Source of the DNA: Aminobacter sp039907765
GTDB lineage: Bacteria; Pseudomonadota; Alphaproteobacteria; Rhizobiales; Rhizobiaceae
Assembly: GCF_039907765.1 (NCBI RefSeq)
Contig: NZ_JARDJI010000005.1
Location: 197,029-261,028 of the forward strand
DNA: 64,000 nucleotides
Reading direction: 5' to 3'
Positions within the stretch are counted from its first letter, which is position 1. Every line of letters starts with the position of its first letter. Below are positions 13,247-20,956 of this stretch, one piece after another. The notes beneath the pieces are model-generated. The model worked only from the letters and a program-made list of their open reading frames with translations, was not told where the DNA came from and searched no databases. Both the position numbers and the translations under genes were made by a program.

Positions 13247-14044
13247 TCAGGCCGCAGCGCTGCCCTTGCGGGCGAAGCCCGAAAACCATCCCAGCCCTTC
13301 GATCGTGCCGGCCTCGGGCTTGTATTCGGCGCCGACCCAGCCGGCGTAGCCGATGCGGTCGAGGTGCGCGTAGAGGAACGGGTAGTTGATCTCGCCGGTA
13401 CCCGGCTCGTGGCGGCCGGGATTGTCGGCCAGCTGGATGTGGGCGATGCGGGAAAGATTGGCCTCGATGGTGCGGGCGAGATCCCCCTCCATGACCTGCA
13501 TGTGGTAGATGTCGTACTGCAGGTAGAGATTGTCCGAGCCGACCTTTTCGATGATCGCGAGCGCCTGCTTCGTGTTGGTCAGGAAGAAGCCCGGGATGTC
13601 GCGCGTGTTGATAGGCTCGATCAGCAGGCGGATGCCGGCGGCCTTCAGTTTCTCGGCGGCGAAGCGCAGGTTCTCGACGAAGACGTTTTCGAGCGCCTCG
13701 CGATCGACGCCCTGAGGCGCGATGCCGGCAAGGCAGTTCACCTGCGTGCAGCCAAGGGCCTGTGCGTAGGCGATCGCCTTGTCGACGCCCTGGCGGAACT
13801 CGTGGATACGGTCAGGCAGCACGGCGATGCCGCGCTCGCCTGCCGCCCAGTCTCCGGGCGGCAGGTTGAACAGCGCCTGGGTCAGGCCGTTCTTCTTGAG
13901 CCGCGCGGCCACGACGTCGGGCGCGTGGTCGTAAGGGGCGATGTACTCGACCGCGGAGAAACCGGCGCTAGCCGCGGCATCGAAGCGGTCGAGGAAGTCG
14001 TGCTCGCCGAAGAGCATCGACAGGTTGGCTGAAAACTTGGGCAT
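13247..14044 (-). CDS. hyi: Hydroxypyruvate isomerase
   Basis: A 265-residue TIM-barrel isomerase interconverting hydroxypyruvate and tartronate semialdehyde. It has the family start MPKFSANLSMLFGEHDFLDR, the metal/substrate residues in LIEPINTRDIPGFFL (Glu), LQYDIYHMQVMEGD (Asp, His), HIQLADNPGRHEPGTGEINY and WVGAEYKPE. It lies 15 bases after gcl and 22 before glxR, so it is co-transcribed. Confidence 0.97.
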   Translation of the reverse strand: MPKFSANLSMLFGEHDFLDRFDAAASAGFSAVEYIAPYDHAPDVVAARLKKNGLTQALFNLPPGDWAAGERGIAVLPDRIHEFRQGVDKAIAYAQALGCTQVNCLAGIAPQGVDREALENVFVENLRFAAEKLKAAGIRLLIEPINTRDIPGFFLTNTKQALAIIEKVGSDNLYLQYDIYHMQVMEGDLARTIEANLSRIAHIQLADNPGRHEPGTGEINYPFLYAHLDRIGYAGWVGAEYKPEAGTIEGLGWFSGFARKGSAAA

Positions 14045-14059
14045 CTTTCTTCCCTCAAA

Positions 14060-15841
14060 TCAGTCGAGCAGCATGATCGCGGTGGGCGCGTCGGCGTTGG
14101 TCTCGGCAAGTTCCTCGAACTCGACGACATTGTCGATCTCGACGCCCATGGAGATGTTGGTGACCCGCTCGAGGATGAACTCGAGGACGACCGGCACCTG
14201 GTGCTCCTTGGTGAGACGCTTGGCCTCGGCGAAGGCATCGGCGAACTCCTCCGGCTTGCGGACGCGGATGGCCTTGCAGCCCATGGCCTCTGCGACCGCG
14301 ACGTGGTCGACACCATAGCCGGTCTCGGCGCCCTCCGGCCGATTGATGTTCTCGAAGGCGAGGCTGACCTCGTAGTCCATCGAGAAGCCGCGCTGCGCCT
14401 GGCGTATCAGGCCGAGATAGGCGTTGTTCACGACGACGTGGATGTAGGGCAGCTTGTGCTGGGCGCCGACGGCCAGTTCCTCGATCATGAACTGGAAGTC
14501 ATAGTCGCCCGACAGCGCGACGATATCGCGCTCAGGATCGGCGGCGCGAACGCCGAGCGCTGCCGGCAGTGTCCAGCCGAGCGGGCCGGCCTGGCCGCAG
14601 TTGATCCAGTTGCGCGGCTTGTAGACGTGCAGGAACTGCGCGCCCGCGATCTGCGACAGACCGATGGTGGTGACATAGGTGGTGTCGCGGCCGAAAGCCT
14701 TGTTCATTTCCTCGTAGACGCGCTGCGGCTTGAGCGGCACCTGCTCGAAGTGGGTCTTGCGCTTCATGGTCTTCTTGCGGCCCTGGCACTCCTTGGCCCA
14801 AGCCGACCAGTCGCGCAGCTTGCCAGCCGTCTTCCACTCGGTGGCGACGTCGAGCAGCATCTTCAGGGCAGCGCCGGCATCCGACGTCACGCCGAGGTCA
14901 GGCGCAAAGACACGGCCGATCTGGGTCGGCTCGATGTCGATGTGGATGAACTTGCGGCCGGCCGTGTACTTGTCGACCGAACCGGTGTGGCGGTTGGCCC
15001 AGCGATTGCCGATGCCCAGAACGAAATCCGAAGCCAGCATCGTGGCGTTGCCGTAGCGATGCGAGGTCTGCAGGCCGCACATGCCGGCCATCAGGCGATG
15101 GTCGTCGGGGATCGAGCCCCAGCCCATCAGCGTCGGGATGACCGGGACGCCGGTGATCTCGGCGAACTCGATCAGCAGATCCGACGCATCGGCATTGATG
15201 ATGCCGCCACCGGCAACGATCAGCGGCTTCTCCGCCTCGTTGAGCATCGACAGCGCCTTTTCGGCCTGGGCGCGCGTCATCGCCGGCTTGTGGACCGCGA
15301 GCGGCTCGTAGGCGTCGATGTCGAACTCGATCTCGGCCAGCTGAACGTCGACAGGCAGATCGACCAGAACCGGGCCCGGACGGCCCGAACGCATCAGATG
15401 GAATGCCTTCTGCAGGGCCATCGGAACCAGGTAAGGCTCCATGACGGTGACCGCCCACTTGGTGACCGGTCCAGCGATCGCTGCGATGTCGACGGCCTGG
15501 AAATCCTCCTTGTTCAGCCGCGCGCGCGGCGCCTGGCCGGTGATGCAGAGGATCGGAATGGAGTCGGCAGAAGCCGAATAGAGGCCGGTGATCATGTCGG
15601 TGCCCGCCGGTCCCGACGTGCCGATGCAGAGGCCGATATTGCCGGCCTTGGTGCGGGTGTAACCCTCGGCCATGTGGGATGCGCCCTCGACGTGACGGGC
15701 AAGCACATGGCGGATGGAACCGCGCGCCTTGAGCGCGGAATAAAGCGGATTGATCGCCGCACCCGGAACGCCGAAGGCACAGGAAATGCCTTCCTTCTCC
15801 AGAACGAGGACTGCTGCGTCGACTGCGCGCATCCTAGCCAT
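14060..15841 (-). CDS. gcl: Glyoxylate carboligase (tartronate-semialdehyde synthase)
   Basis: ThDP- and FAD-dependent enzyme that condenses two glyoxylates to tartronate semialdehyde and CO2. The 593-residue protein has the N-terminal PYR domain (CAFGVPGAAINPLYSALKAR; RHVEGASHMAEGYTRTKAG), a central domain (about 195-330) and a C-terminal ThDP domain with GDYDFQFMIEELAVGAQHK. Val51 in RHVEGASH stands where most ThDP enzymes have a catalytic Glu, a known hallmark of Gcl. The ATG at 15839-15841 is preferred to upstream codons. It is the first gene of the glyoxylate operon, divergent from an IclR regulator. Confidence 0.98.
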   Translation of the reverse strand: MARMRAVDAAVLVLEKEGISCAFGVPGAAINPLYSALKARGSIRHVLARHVEGASHMAEGYTRTKAGNIGLCIGTSGPAGTDMITGLYSASADSIPILCITGQAPRARLNKEDFQAVDIAAIAGPVTKWAVTVMEPYLVPMALQKAFHLMRSGRPGPVLVDLPVDVQLAEIEFDIDAYEPLAVHKPAMTRAQAEKALSMLNEAEKPLIVAGGGIINADASDLLIEFAEITGVPVIPTLMGWGSIPDDHRLMAGMCGLQTSHRYGNATMLASDFVLGIGNRWANRHTGSVDKYTAGRKFIHIDIEPTQIGRVFAPDLGVTSDAGAALKMLLDVATEWKTAGKLRDWSAWAKECQGRKKTMKRKTHFEQVPLKPQRVYEEMNKAFGRDTTYVTTIGLSQIAGAQFLHVYKPRNWINCGQAGPLGWTLPAALGVRAADPERDIVALSGDYDFQFMIEELAVGAQHKLPYIHVVVNNAYLGLIRQAQRGFSMDYEVSLAFENINRPEGAETGYGVDHVAVAEAMGCKAIRVRKPEEFADAFAEAKRLTKEHQVPVVLEFILERVTNISMGVEIDNVVEFEELAETNADAPTAIMLLD

Positions 15842-15862
15842 TTTGCACACCTCCATCGGTCG

Positions 15863-16011
15863 TGAAATTTCAACGTGACCGGATGGTGTCACCGCATCGC
15901 CCATTTTGCAATTTTTTCAGAATATTTTTTCATTATTGCAATTTAGGTTCTATGCGTTGATTTTCCTGCCGTTTTCATTTTTCGTTGCGTCATTTCCAAT
16001 TTTGATGGAAA
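15863..16011. promoter_or_regulatory. AT-rich gcl/iclR divergent control region with candidate operators
   Basis: The 206-base divergent spacer is much richer in A/T than its surroundings. It has a perfect palindrome TGAAATTTCA at 15863-15872, just upstream of gcl, and an inverted repeat TTTCCA-N7-TGGAAA at 15993-16011 near the regulator. Two TTGCAATTT copies (from about 15905 and 15946) are direct repeats. IclR regulators bind short A/T-centred palindromes of this sort, so these are likely sites for the divergent IclR protein; this is inference. Confidence 0.5.
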
Positions 16012-16047
16012 AGTTTTTTAGAACATTTCCGCGACTGGAGAGCGAGA

Positions 16048-16884
16048 TTGGCAACCGTCGAAAAGCGTCAGCGCGGCAGACCGCGCGCATTCCAGCCCTC
16101 GCCCGATGCCGGTTCGGTGCAGTCGCTCGACCGGGCGCTGCGCATCCTCGCCATAGTTGCAAATGGTGACGGGCTGTCCCTCAGCGAAATCTCGGCTGCT
16201 TCCGAGCTTGCGGCCTCGACCGCCTATCGCATGCTCACGACCCTGCAGAACCACGGCATGGTCGAGTTCGACAGCAGCGAACAGCTCTGGTCCATCGGGG
16301 TCGAGACCTATCGGATGGGCTCTGCCTTCCTGCGCCGGCGCAAGCTGGTCGACCGGGCCCGCATCGTCATGCAGGAGCTGATGGAAAGGACCGGGGAAAC
16401 GGCCAATCTCGGTGTCGCCGAGGACGATTGCGTCGTGTTCGTGAGCCAGGTCGAGACGCACCAGGCGATCCGGGCCTTCTTCCGGCCCGGCACGCGCAGC
16501 CCCTTCCACGCCTCGGGCATCGGCAAGGCCGTGCTCGCCCATCTCGACCGCGACCGCGTCAATGCCATCGTGCGCAAGGCCGGACTTGCCGCCTATACCG
16601 AGAAGACGCTGTCGGAAGCGGCCGCCCTCGCCCGTGACCTCGAGCAGATCCGGGCGCGCGGCTGGTCGGTGGATGACGAGGAACGCTATCCCGGCATGCG
16701 CTGCGTGGCGGCCCCCGTGTTCAACGAGTTCGGCGAGCCGATCGGCGGCGTCTCCGTCTCCGGTCCCACGGTTCGGGTGACGCCGGAAAAGGTTAGGGAG
16801 ATCGGCCCGCTGGTGCGCGAGGCGGCCGCCGAGCTGACCCGCATGATCGGCGGCCAGGACGAAAGCCAGCAGGCAGCGGGCTGA
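16048..16884 (+). CDS. IclR-family transcriptional regulator, probable regulator of gcl-hyi-glxR
   Basis: A 278-residue regulator with an N-terminal winged helix-turn-helix (SVQSLDRALRILAIVANGDG; LSEISAASELAASTAYRMLT) and a C-terminal IclR effector domain (ETANLGVAEDDCVVFVSQVE; SPFHASGIGKAVLAHL; GMRCVAAPVFNEFGEPIGGV). The start is TTG at 16048, preceded by GGAGAGCGAG. It is divergent from the glyoxylate genes, suggesting it senses glyoxylate, allantoin-derived products or a related acid and controls that operon. The effector is not readable from sequence. Confidence 0.93.
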   Translation: MATVEKRQRGRPRAFQPSPDAGSVQSLDRALRILAIVANGDGLSLSEISAASELAASTAYRMLTTLQNHGMVEFDSSEQLWSIGVETYRMGSAFLRRRKLVDRARIVMQELMERTGETANLGVAEDDCVVFVSQVETHQAIRAFFRPGTRSPFHASGIGKAVLAHLDRDRVNAIVRKAGLAAYTEKTLSEAAALARDLEQIRARGWSVDDEERYPGMRCVAAPVFNEFGEPIGGVSVSGPTVRVTPEKVREIGPLVREAAAELTRMIGGQDESQQAAG

Positions 16885-16892
16885 AATGACAC

Positions 16893-16919
16893 TGGGAGGA
16901 GTTCCGTGAACTCCTCCCA
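16893..16919 (+). terminator. Hairpin after the IclR gene
   Basis: A perfect 12-bp stem (TGGGAGGAGTTC with GAACTCCTCCCA) with a 3-base loop, 9 bases after the stop at 16884 and 18 bases before the convergent BA14K gene. The T-run is very short (TTACG). Confidence 0.65.
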
Positions 16920-16937
16920 TTACGTAGCCTCGTTCGC

Positions 16938-17255
16938 CTAGAGACGGCAGTAGCGAAGCCTGCCGTCGTAGCCGACATAGGTGTCGGTGCGCGGATCGTA
17001 GCTGCGATAGCGTGCAAAGCAGCGCTGGACATGCGAATCGTACGGATCGGCCGGGTAGTAGGCATCGTAATAGGGTCCCGAAGGCCGGCTTCCGGCGATC
17101 ATGGCTCCCGCGATGAAGCCACCGACGCCGGCAAGAGCTGCCGCCTCCGCCTTGGTCAGGCTGCCGGCGGACGACTGCTGGACGGTACCGGCCAGGCCGG
17201 TGACCGTGACGGTGGCGGCGATAAGACCCGAAATCATCTTGCTCTTGAACGACAT
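16938..17255 (-). CDS. BA14K-family exported protein
   Basis: A 105-residue protein with a signal-like N-terminus (MSFKSKMISGLIAATVTVTG), a short Gly/Ala segment that may be membrane-active (about 45-60), and a C-terminal BA14K motif RCFARYRSYDPRTDTYVGYD followed by GRLRYCRL. The motif's two Cys could form a disulphide. Brucella BA14K is an immunoreactive, lectin-like surface protein; the function here is not known. The ATG at 17253-17255 is preferred because upstream codons lack signal-peptide character. Confidence 0.85.
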   Translation of the reverse strand: MSFKSKMISGLIAATVTVTGLAGTVQQSSAGSLTKAEAAALAGVGGFIAGAMIAGSRPSGPYYDAYYPADPYDSHVQRCFARYRSYDPRTDTYVGYDGRLRYCRL

Positions 17256-17457
17256 GACGCTCTCCTCTGGTTGATCTGGAAGGCGATCCATTCGCCTCAT
17301 GCCGATCAGTCGCCGGCAGAGGAGAAAAGGTTCATGTGCCCAGCAAGATTCTTGCCGCCCGTGGCATCGTGGGCAACTGTCGGCCGCGTCGCTTGACTCC
17401 ACGCGGTCAACATCGGAAGTCAGTGACAATTCACGCACGTGCCGAGACAGGAAGATC

Positions 17458-17946
17458 ATGAGCCTTCAGTCCGTCAGAGCCTTCTTCGCCGAACGCGCGC
17501 CCGAAATCGAAGTCGTCGAAACGCCGACGAGCTCGGCGACGGTCGCGCTGGCTGCCGAAGCGCACGGCGTCGAGACTGGCCAGATCGCCAAGACCATCTC
17601 CCTGCGCGTGGGCGACAAGGTCCTGCTCGTCGTCGCAGGAGGAAACGCGCGGATCGACAACCGCAAGTTCCGTGAGGTCTTCGGCGGCAAGGCGCGCATG
17701 CTGGAGGCCGACCAGGTCCTGGAACTCACCAGCCACCCGATCGGCGGCGTCTGCCCGTTCGGCCTGCCCTCGCCGCTGCCCGTGTACTGCGACGTGTCGC
17801 TGCGCGCCTACGCGGAGGTGGTTCCTGCAGCCGGTGCAACCAATGCCGCCGTCAGGATCGGCGTCGAACACCTGGCCAAGCTGGTCGGCGCCGAATGGTG
17901 CGACGTCTGCCAGGACGCCTCAGCCAGGGCCGAGGCGGCGGAATAG
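17458..17946 (+). CDS. YbaK/EbsC-family aminoacyl-tRNA deacylase
   Basis: A 162-residue trans-editing domain related to bacterial YbaK and ProXp, which hydrolyse mischarged aminoacyl-tRNAs such as Cys-tRNA-Pro. Family blocks are ATVALAAEAHGVETGQIAKT, VVAGGNARIDNRKFREVFG, and VGGVCPFGLP-like IGGVCPFGLPSPLPVYCD. The C-terminus has a CxxC pair (CDVC). The start is ATG 17458. The next gene's possible GTG start overlaps this stop, so the two may be co-transcribed. Substrate choice cannot be read from sequence. Confidence 0.85.
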   Translation: MSLQSVRAFFAERAPEIEVVETPTSSATVALAAEAHGVETGQIAKTISLRVGDKVLLVVAGGNARIDNRKFREVFGGKARMLEADQVLELTSHPIGGVCPFGLPSPLPVYCDVSLRAYAEVVPAAGATNAAVRIGVEHLAKLVGAEWCDVCQDASARAEAAE

Positions 17947-17984
17947 TGTCCGGGCATCCGAGCGGCAAGACGACTGGATCATCG

Positions 17985-18959
17985 ATGTCGGCCATCAAGC
18001 GAGCGGTACAGCGTGTCCACTACTATGCGCACAACGTCGCGCGCGATATGGCACCGCAAGCCCTGTTCCGGCGGAACCTGCAACGCATACTGGAGGGCAT
18101 CGATAGCCACGGAGCCGATCGGATCGCAGAGCGATTGAACTACTACAACAAGATGTCGCGCCTCTATCAGACGCCGGCCGACGGAGCGACGGTTGCCGGC
18201 ATCCCCAGGGCAAAGAGCAGGTATTATTACGACCTCAAGGAGCATGCCCGCTACTTCCCGCGCCACTTGCGGATCGAGCATCTCTTCGGGGACATCGTCC
18301 ACGTTCCCGAACTGCCCTCGATCGTCAAGAGCCGGCCCATCTCCGACACCAACGAAAACTCCGTGGTGATGAAGCTGAACAAGTTCCGGCACTATCAGCT
18401 TTTCGACGACGGGACCGACTTCGACGACAAGAAGCCGATGGCCGTGTGGAGAGGCGGCGGGCGCAACCCGAAACGGGTCGCGCTCGTCCAGCGCTATCAC
18501 AACCACCCCCTCTGCGACATCGGCCGGACAACGCGGAAAGTCGTCGACCACACGAACAAGCCTTTCCTGTCGCCCGCCGAACAGCTGAAGTACCGCTACG
18601 TCATCTCGATCGAAGGCAACGACGTGGCCACCAACCTCAAGTGGATCATGGCGAGCAAGTCGCTGTGCTTGATGCCGCTGTCGGTCTACGAGACCTGGTT
18701 CATGGAAGGGCGCCTCGTCGCCGGGCTGCATTTTGTCCAACTGCGCGACGATTTCGCCGATCTCGAGGACAAGATACTGCACTACGAGAAGCATCCGGCG
18801 GAGGCGCGCGAGATCATCCGCAACGCGAACGCCTACGTGGCGCAGTTCGCCGACGCGCCGCGCGAAAAGCTTCTGTCGCTGCTCGTTCTCTACAAATATT
18901 TCGCGCTGACGGGCCAGATCGACCCCGATCCCCGGATCGCCGCCCTCTGGAACGGGTGA
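17985..18959 (+). CDS. GT90 (CAP10/LpsA-like) glycosyltransferase
   Basis: A 324-residue protein resembling family GT90, which includes the LPS-modifying LpsA proteins and fungal CAP10 xylosyltransferase. Diagnostic blocks are PMAVWRGGG near residue 145, KYRYVISIEGNDVATNLKWI, and MASKSLCLMPLSVYETWFME, where the Glu/Asp-rich nucleotide-sugar site lies. No signal peptide or membrane helix is visible, so it likely acts at the inner face of the membrane on surface polysaccharide. ATG 17985 is chosen; a GTG at 17946 overlapping the previous stop would add 13 residues. No other LPS genes are nearby. Confidence 0.82.
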   Translation: MSAIKRAVQRVHYYAHNVARDMAPQALFRRNLQRILEGIDSHGADRIAERLNYYNKMSRLYQTPADGATVAGIPRAKSRYYYDLKEHARYFPRHLRIEHLFGDIVHVPELPSIVKSRPISDTNENSVVMKLNKFRHYQLFDDGTDFDDKKPMAVWRGGGRNPKRVALVQRYHNHPLCDIGRTTRKVVDHTNKPFLSPAEQLKYRYVISIEGNDVATNLKWIMASKSLCLMPLSVYETWFMEGRLVAGLHFVQLRDDFADLEDKILHYEKHPAEAREIIRNANAYVAQFADAPREKLLSLLVLYKYFALTGQIDPDPRIAALWNG

Positions 18960-19005
18960 TCTGCACGGACACGCCGGGAGGCGAGGAAATCAACTCGGCG
19001 GGAAA

Positions 19006-19081
19006 TGGTGCCCCCGGCAGGGATCGAACCCGCGACCTTCGGTTTACAAAACCGCTGCTCTACCAGCTGAGCTACAAGGGC
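19006..19081 (-). tRNA. tRNA-Thr (anticodon TGT)
   Basis: A 76-base cloverleaf on the minus strand with encoded CCA. The anticodon loop is TTTGTAA (anticodon TGT), the T loop TTCGATC. The acceptor pairs GCCCTTG with CGGGGGC, including two adjacent G-U pairs. Confidence 0.95.
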
Positions 19082-19235
19082 AACGCGCTCCGGTTAGCAT
19101 ATTTCGCGGCGCAGTAAAGAACATTTCGCGGCGGCCACAGCCATTGGCCGGCGCAACCGCACCGGCCACTAAAACCGGACGCAACCGGTTCCTACATCAT
19201 CTCCTTGACCGGGTGTGGCTCGGCGGGAGGTAGGC

Positions 19236-19403
19236 ATGATCAGATTCGTGATCCTGGCCGTGGTGGCAGTCGTCGCCTGGCTGCTTCTGCTGAAGCTGTA
19301 CCGGCAGGTTCGCCAGGCGCGAATCGACTGGACCGGGATCGGCATCATCGCCGGCTTCATCGCGCTTGCCTTCTATCTGCGGCACCTGTTCGGAACAGGA
19401 TGA
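19236..19403 (+). CDS. Small two-helix membrane protein of unknown function
   Basis: A 55-residue protein with two hydrophobic segments, VILAVVAVVAWLLLLKLY (about 4-21) and GIGIIAGFIALAFYLRHLF (about 34-52), separated by a basic loop (RQVRQAR). A GGGAGG ribosome site stands before the ATG at 19236. No family was recognised. The hydropathy pattern and good ribosome site support a real gene; it lies alone between tRNA-Thr and the next exported protein. Confidence 0.6.
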   Translation: MIRFVILAVVAVVAWLLLLKLYRQVRQARIDWTGIGIIAGFIALAFYLRHLFGTG

Positions 19404-19540
19404 CAAAGATAACTTCGGACCGCCGCGCGGTTTGGTGGCAATATTAGCAACCACCCGCTGGACTTGCATAGCTTGGCCGTCTAGCCCTTGCGAGACTAGT
19501 TGCCTCGACTGCGGGGCGCCAGCAAGCAAGCGGAGAGAAC

Positions 19541-19957
19541 ATGCTGAGGCAATGCGTGATTGCGTCGCTCGTCGTTGTTGCCGGAGCAACGGCAGCCAGC
19601 GCCCAGACCTGCGAGAAGAACTTCAAGGTCAGCGGCGTGCCGCTGGTGACTGCGATGAGCTACAAGAGCTCGCAGTCGTTTGCCAAGCTAAAGCCCGACG
19701 TCGCGCTGAAGCGCCTGGCCCAGGCCGTGGCGGCCGAAGGATTTTCCGGCATCAAGGTGAACAAGGAACTCGGGGCGATCGACGCCTATCAGGACACCTC
19801 AGGCAGCGGCCGCCTGCAGACGCTGCGCGTGGTTGCCCGGAGCCAGGGCGGCGGCACCGTGGTCAATGCCGTGTTCAACATCCAGCCGGGCCAGGTGACC
19901 ACCAAGGATGTGGTGCGCAACGGCATGTGCGGCATCATCCGCGCAGCCGGCGGCTGA
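19541..19957 (+). CDS. Exported protein of unknown function
   Basis: A 138-residue protein with a Sec signal peptide (MLRQCVIASLVVVAGATAAS, cleavage near SAQ), an alpha/beta-looking mature part and two Cys (in QTCEKNF and GMCGIIR) that could pair. A GGAGAG ribosome site precedes ATG 19541. The region ALKRLAQAVAAEGFSGIKVN suggests a small ferredoxin-like fold but no family is claimed. It lies 84 bases before nadK on the same strand. Confidence 0.7.
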   Translation: MLRQCVIASLVVVAGATAASAQTCEKNFKVSGVPLVTAMSYKSSQSFAKLKPDVALKRLAQAVAAEGFSGIKVNKELGAIDAYQDTSGSGRLQTLRVVARSQGGGTVVNAVFNIQPGQVTTKDVVRNGMCGIIRAAGG

Positions 19958-20041
19958 AGCTCCGGCGGGCCTTTGCTTCACGTCGAGGCACATGCTACGC
20001 CGTTGCCGGCGGCCGCCATCTGGACCGCCGGCAGGAAAGTT

Positions 20042-20815
20042 ATGGACGCCAAGTCGCTGACATTCTCGTTCGCATCGTCGGGCACACCCGAGGCCGACGG
20101 CGCAGCCAAGCGGCTGAGCAGGCGCTACGGCCAAATTCCCACCGAGGATGCCGACATCGTCGTGGCGCTCGGCGGCGACGGTTTCCTGCTGCAGACGCTG
20201 CGCGAGACAATGAGCACGGGCAAGCGCGTCTATGGCATGAACCGCGGCACCGTCGGCTTCCTGATGAACGAATACTCCGAGGACTCCCTCCCCGAACGCC
20301 TGGCAGCGGCGGTCGCCGAGACCATCCGTCCGCTCGAGATGGAGGCCGTCGACGACACAGGCGCCACGATGCAGGCGCTCGCCATCAACGAGGTCTCGCT
20401 GCTCCGCCAATCCTACCAGGCCGCCCGCCTGCGCATCACGGTCGACGACAAGGTACGGCTCGAGGAATTGATCTGCGACGGCGTGATGGTGGCAACACCG
20501 GCCGGATCCACCGCCTACAATCTTTCGGCGCACGGCCCGATCCTGCCGCTCGACGCCCCGCTGCTTGCCCTCACCCCCGTCAGCCCGTTCCGCCCGCGTC
20601 GCTGGCGCGGCGCGCTGCTGCCCAAAACGGCAGTGGTTCGCTTCGACATCATCGAGGAAAGGAAGCGGCCCGTGAACGCGGTGGCCGACCATACCGAGGT
20701 GAAGTCGGTGGTCTCGGTCAAGGTGCAGGAATCCACGAACCACACGGCAACGTTGCTGTTCGATCCGGGGCATTCGTGGAGCGAACGCATCCTCGCCGAG
20801 CAGTTCAGATACTGA
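20042..20815 (+). CDS. nadK: NAD kinase
   Basis: Phosphorylates NAD to NADP. The 257-residue protein carries the catalytic GGDG motif (DIVVALGGDGFLLQTLRE), the NE motif (LAINEVSLLR), the conserved DGVMVATPAGSTAYNLSA and HGPILPLDAPLLALTPVSPF blocks, and the start MDAKSLTFSFASSGTPEA typical of rhizobial NadK. The ATG at 20042 is chosen over an upstream in-frame extension without family similarity. Confidence 0.97.
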   Translation: MDAKSLTFSFASSGTPEADGAAKRLSRRYGQIPTEDADIVVALGGDGFLLQTLRETMSTGKRVYGMNRGTVGFLMNEYSEDSLPERLAAAVAETIRPLEMEAVDDTGATMQALAINEVSLLRQSYQAARLRITVDDKVRLEELICDGVMVATPAGSTAYNLSAHGPILPLDAPLLALTPVSPFRPRRWRGALLPKTAVVRFDIIEERKRPVNAVADHTEVKSVVSVKVQESTNHTATLLFDPGHSWSERILAEQFRY

Positions 20816-20956
20816 GATAATCGCAGCACCAACAAGTAGATGGCTGCAACTGCGCGCCATTGTGCCAGTTTGAGTTGACAAATCGCATACTTACGCCTAT
20901 CGCGTTGCGGCATATCGCAGGCGGTTTGCGCCTGTCGCGGCGAAACTGCCGCGCCC

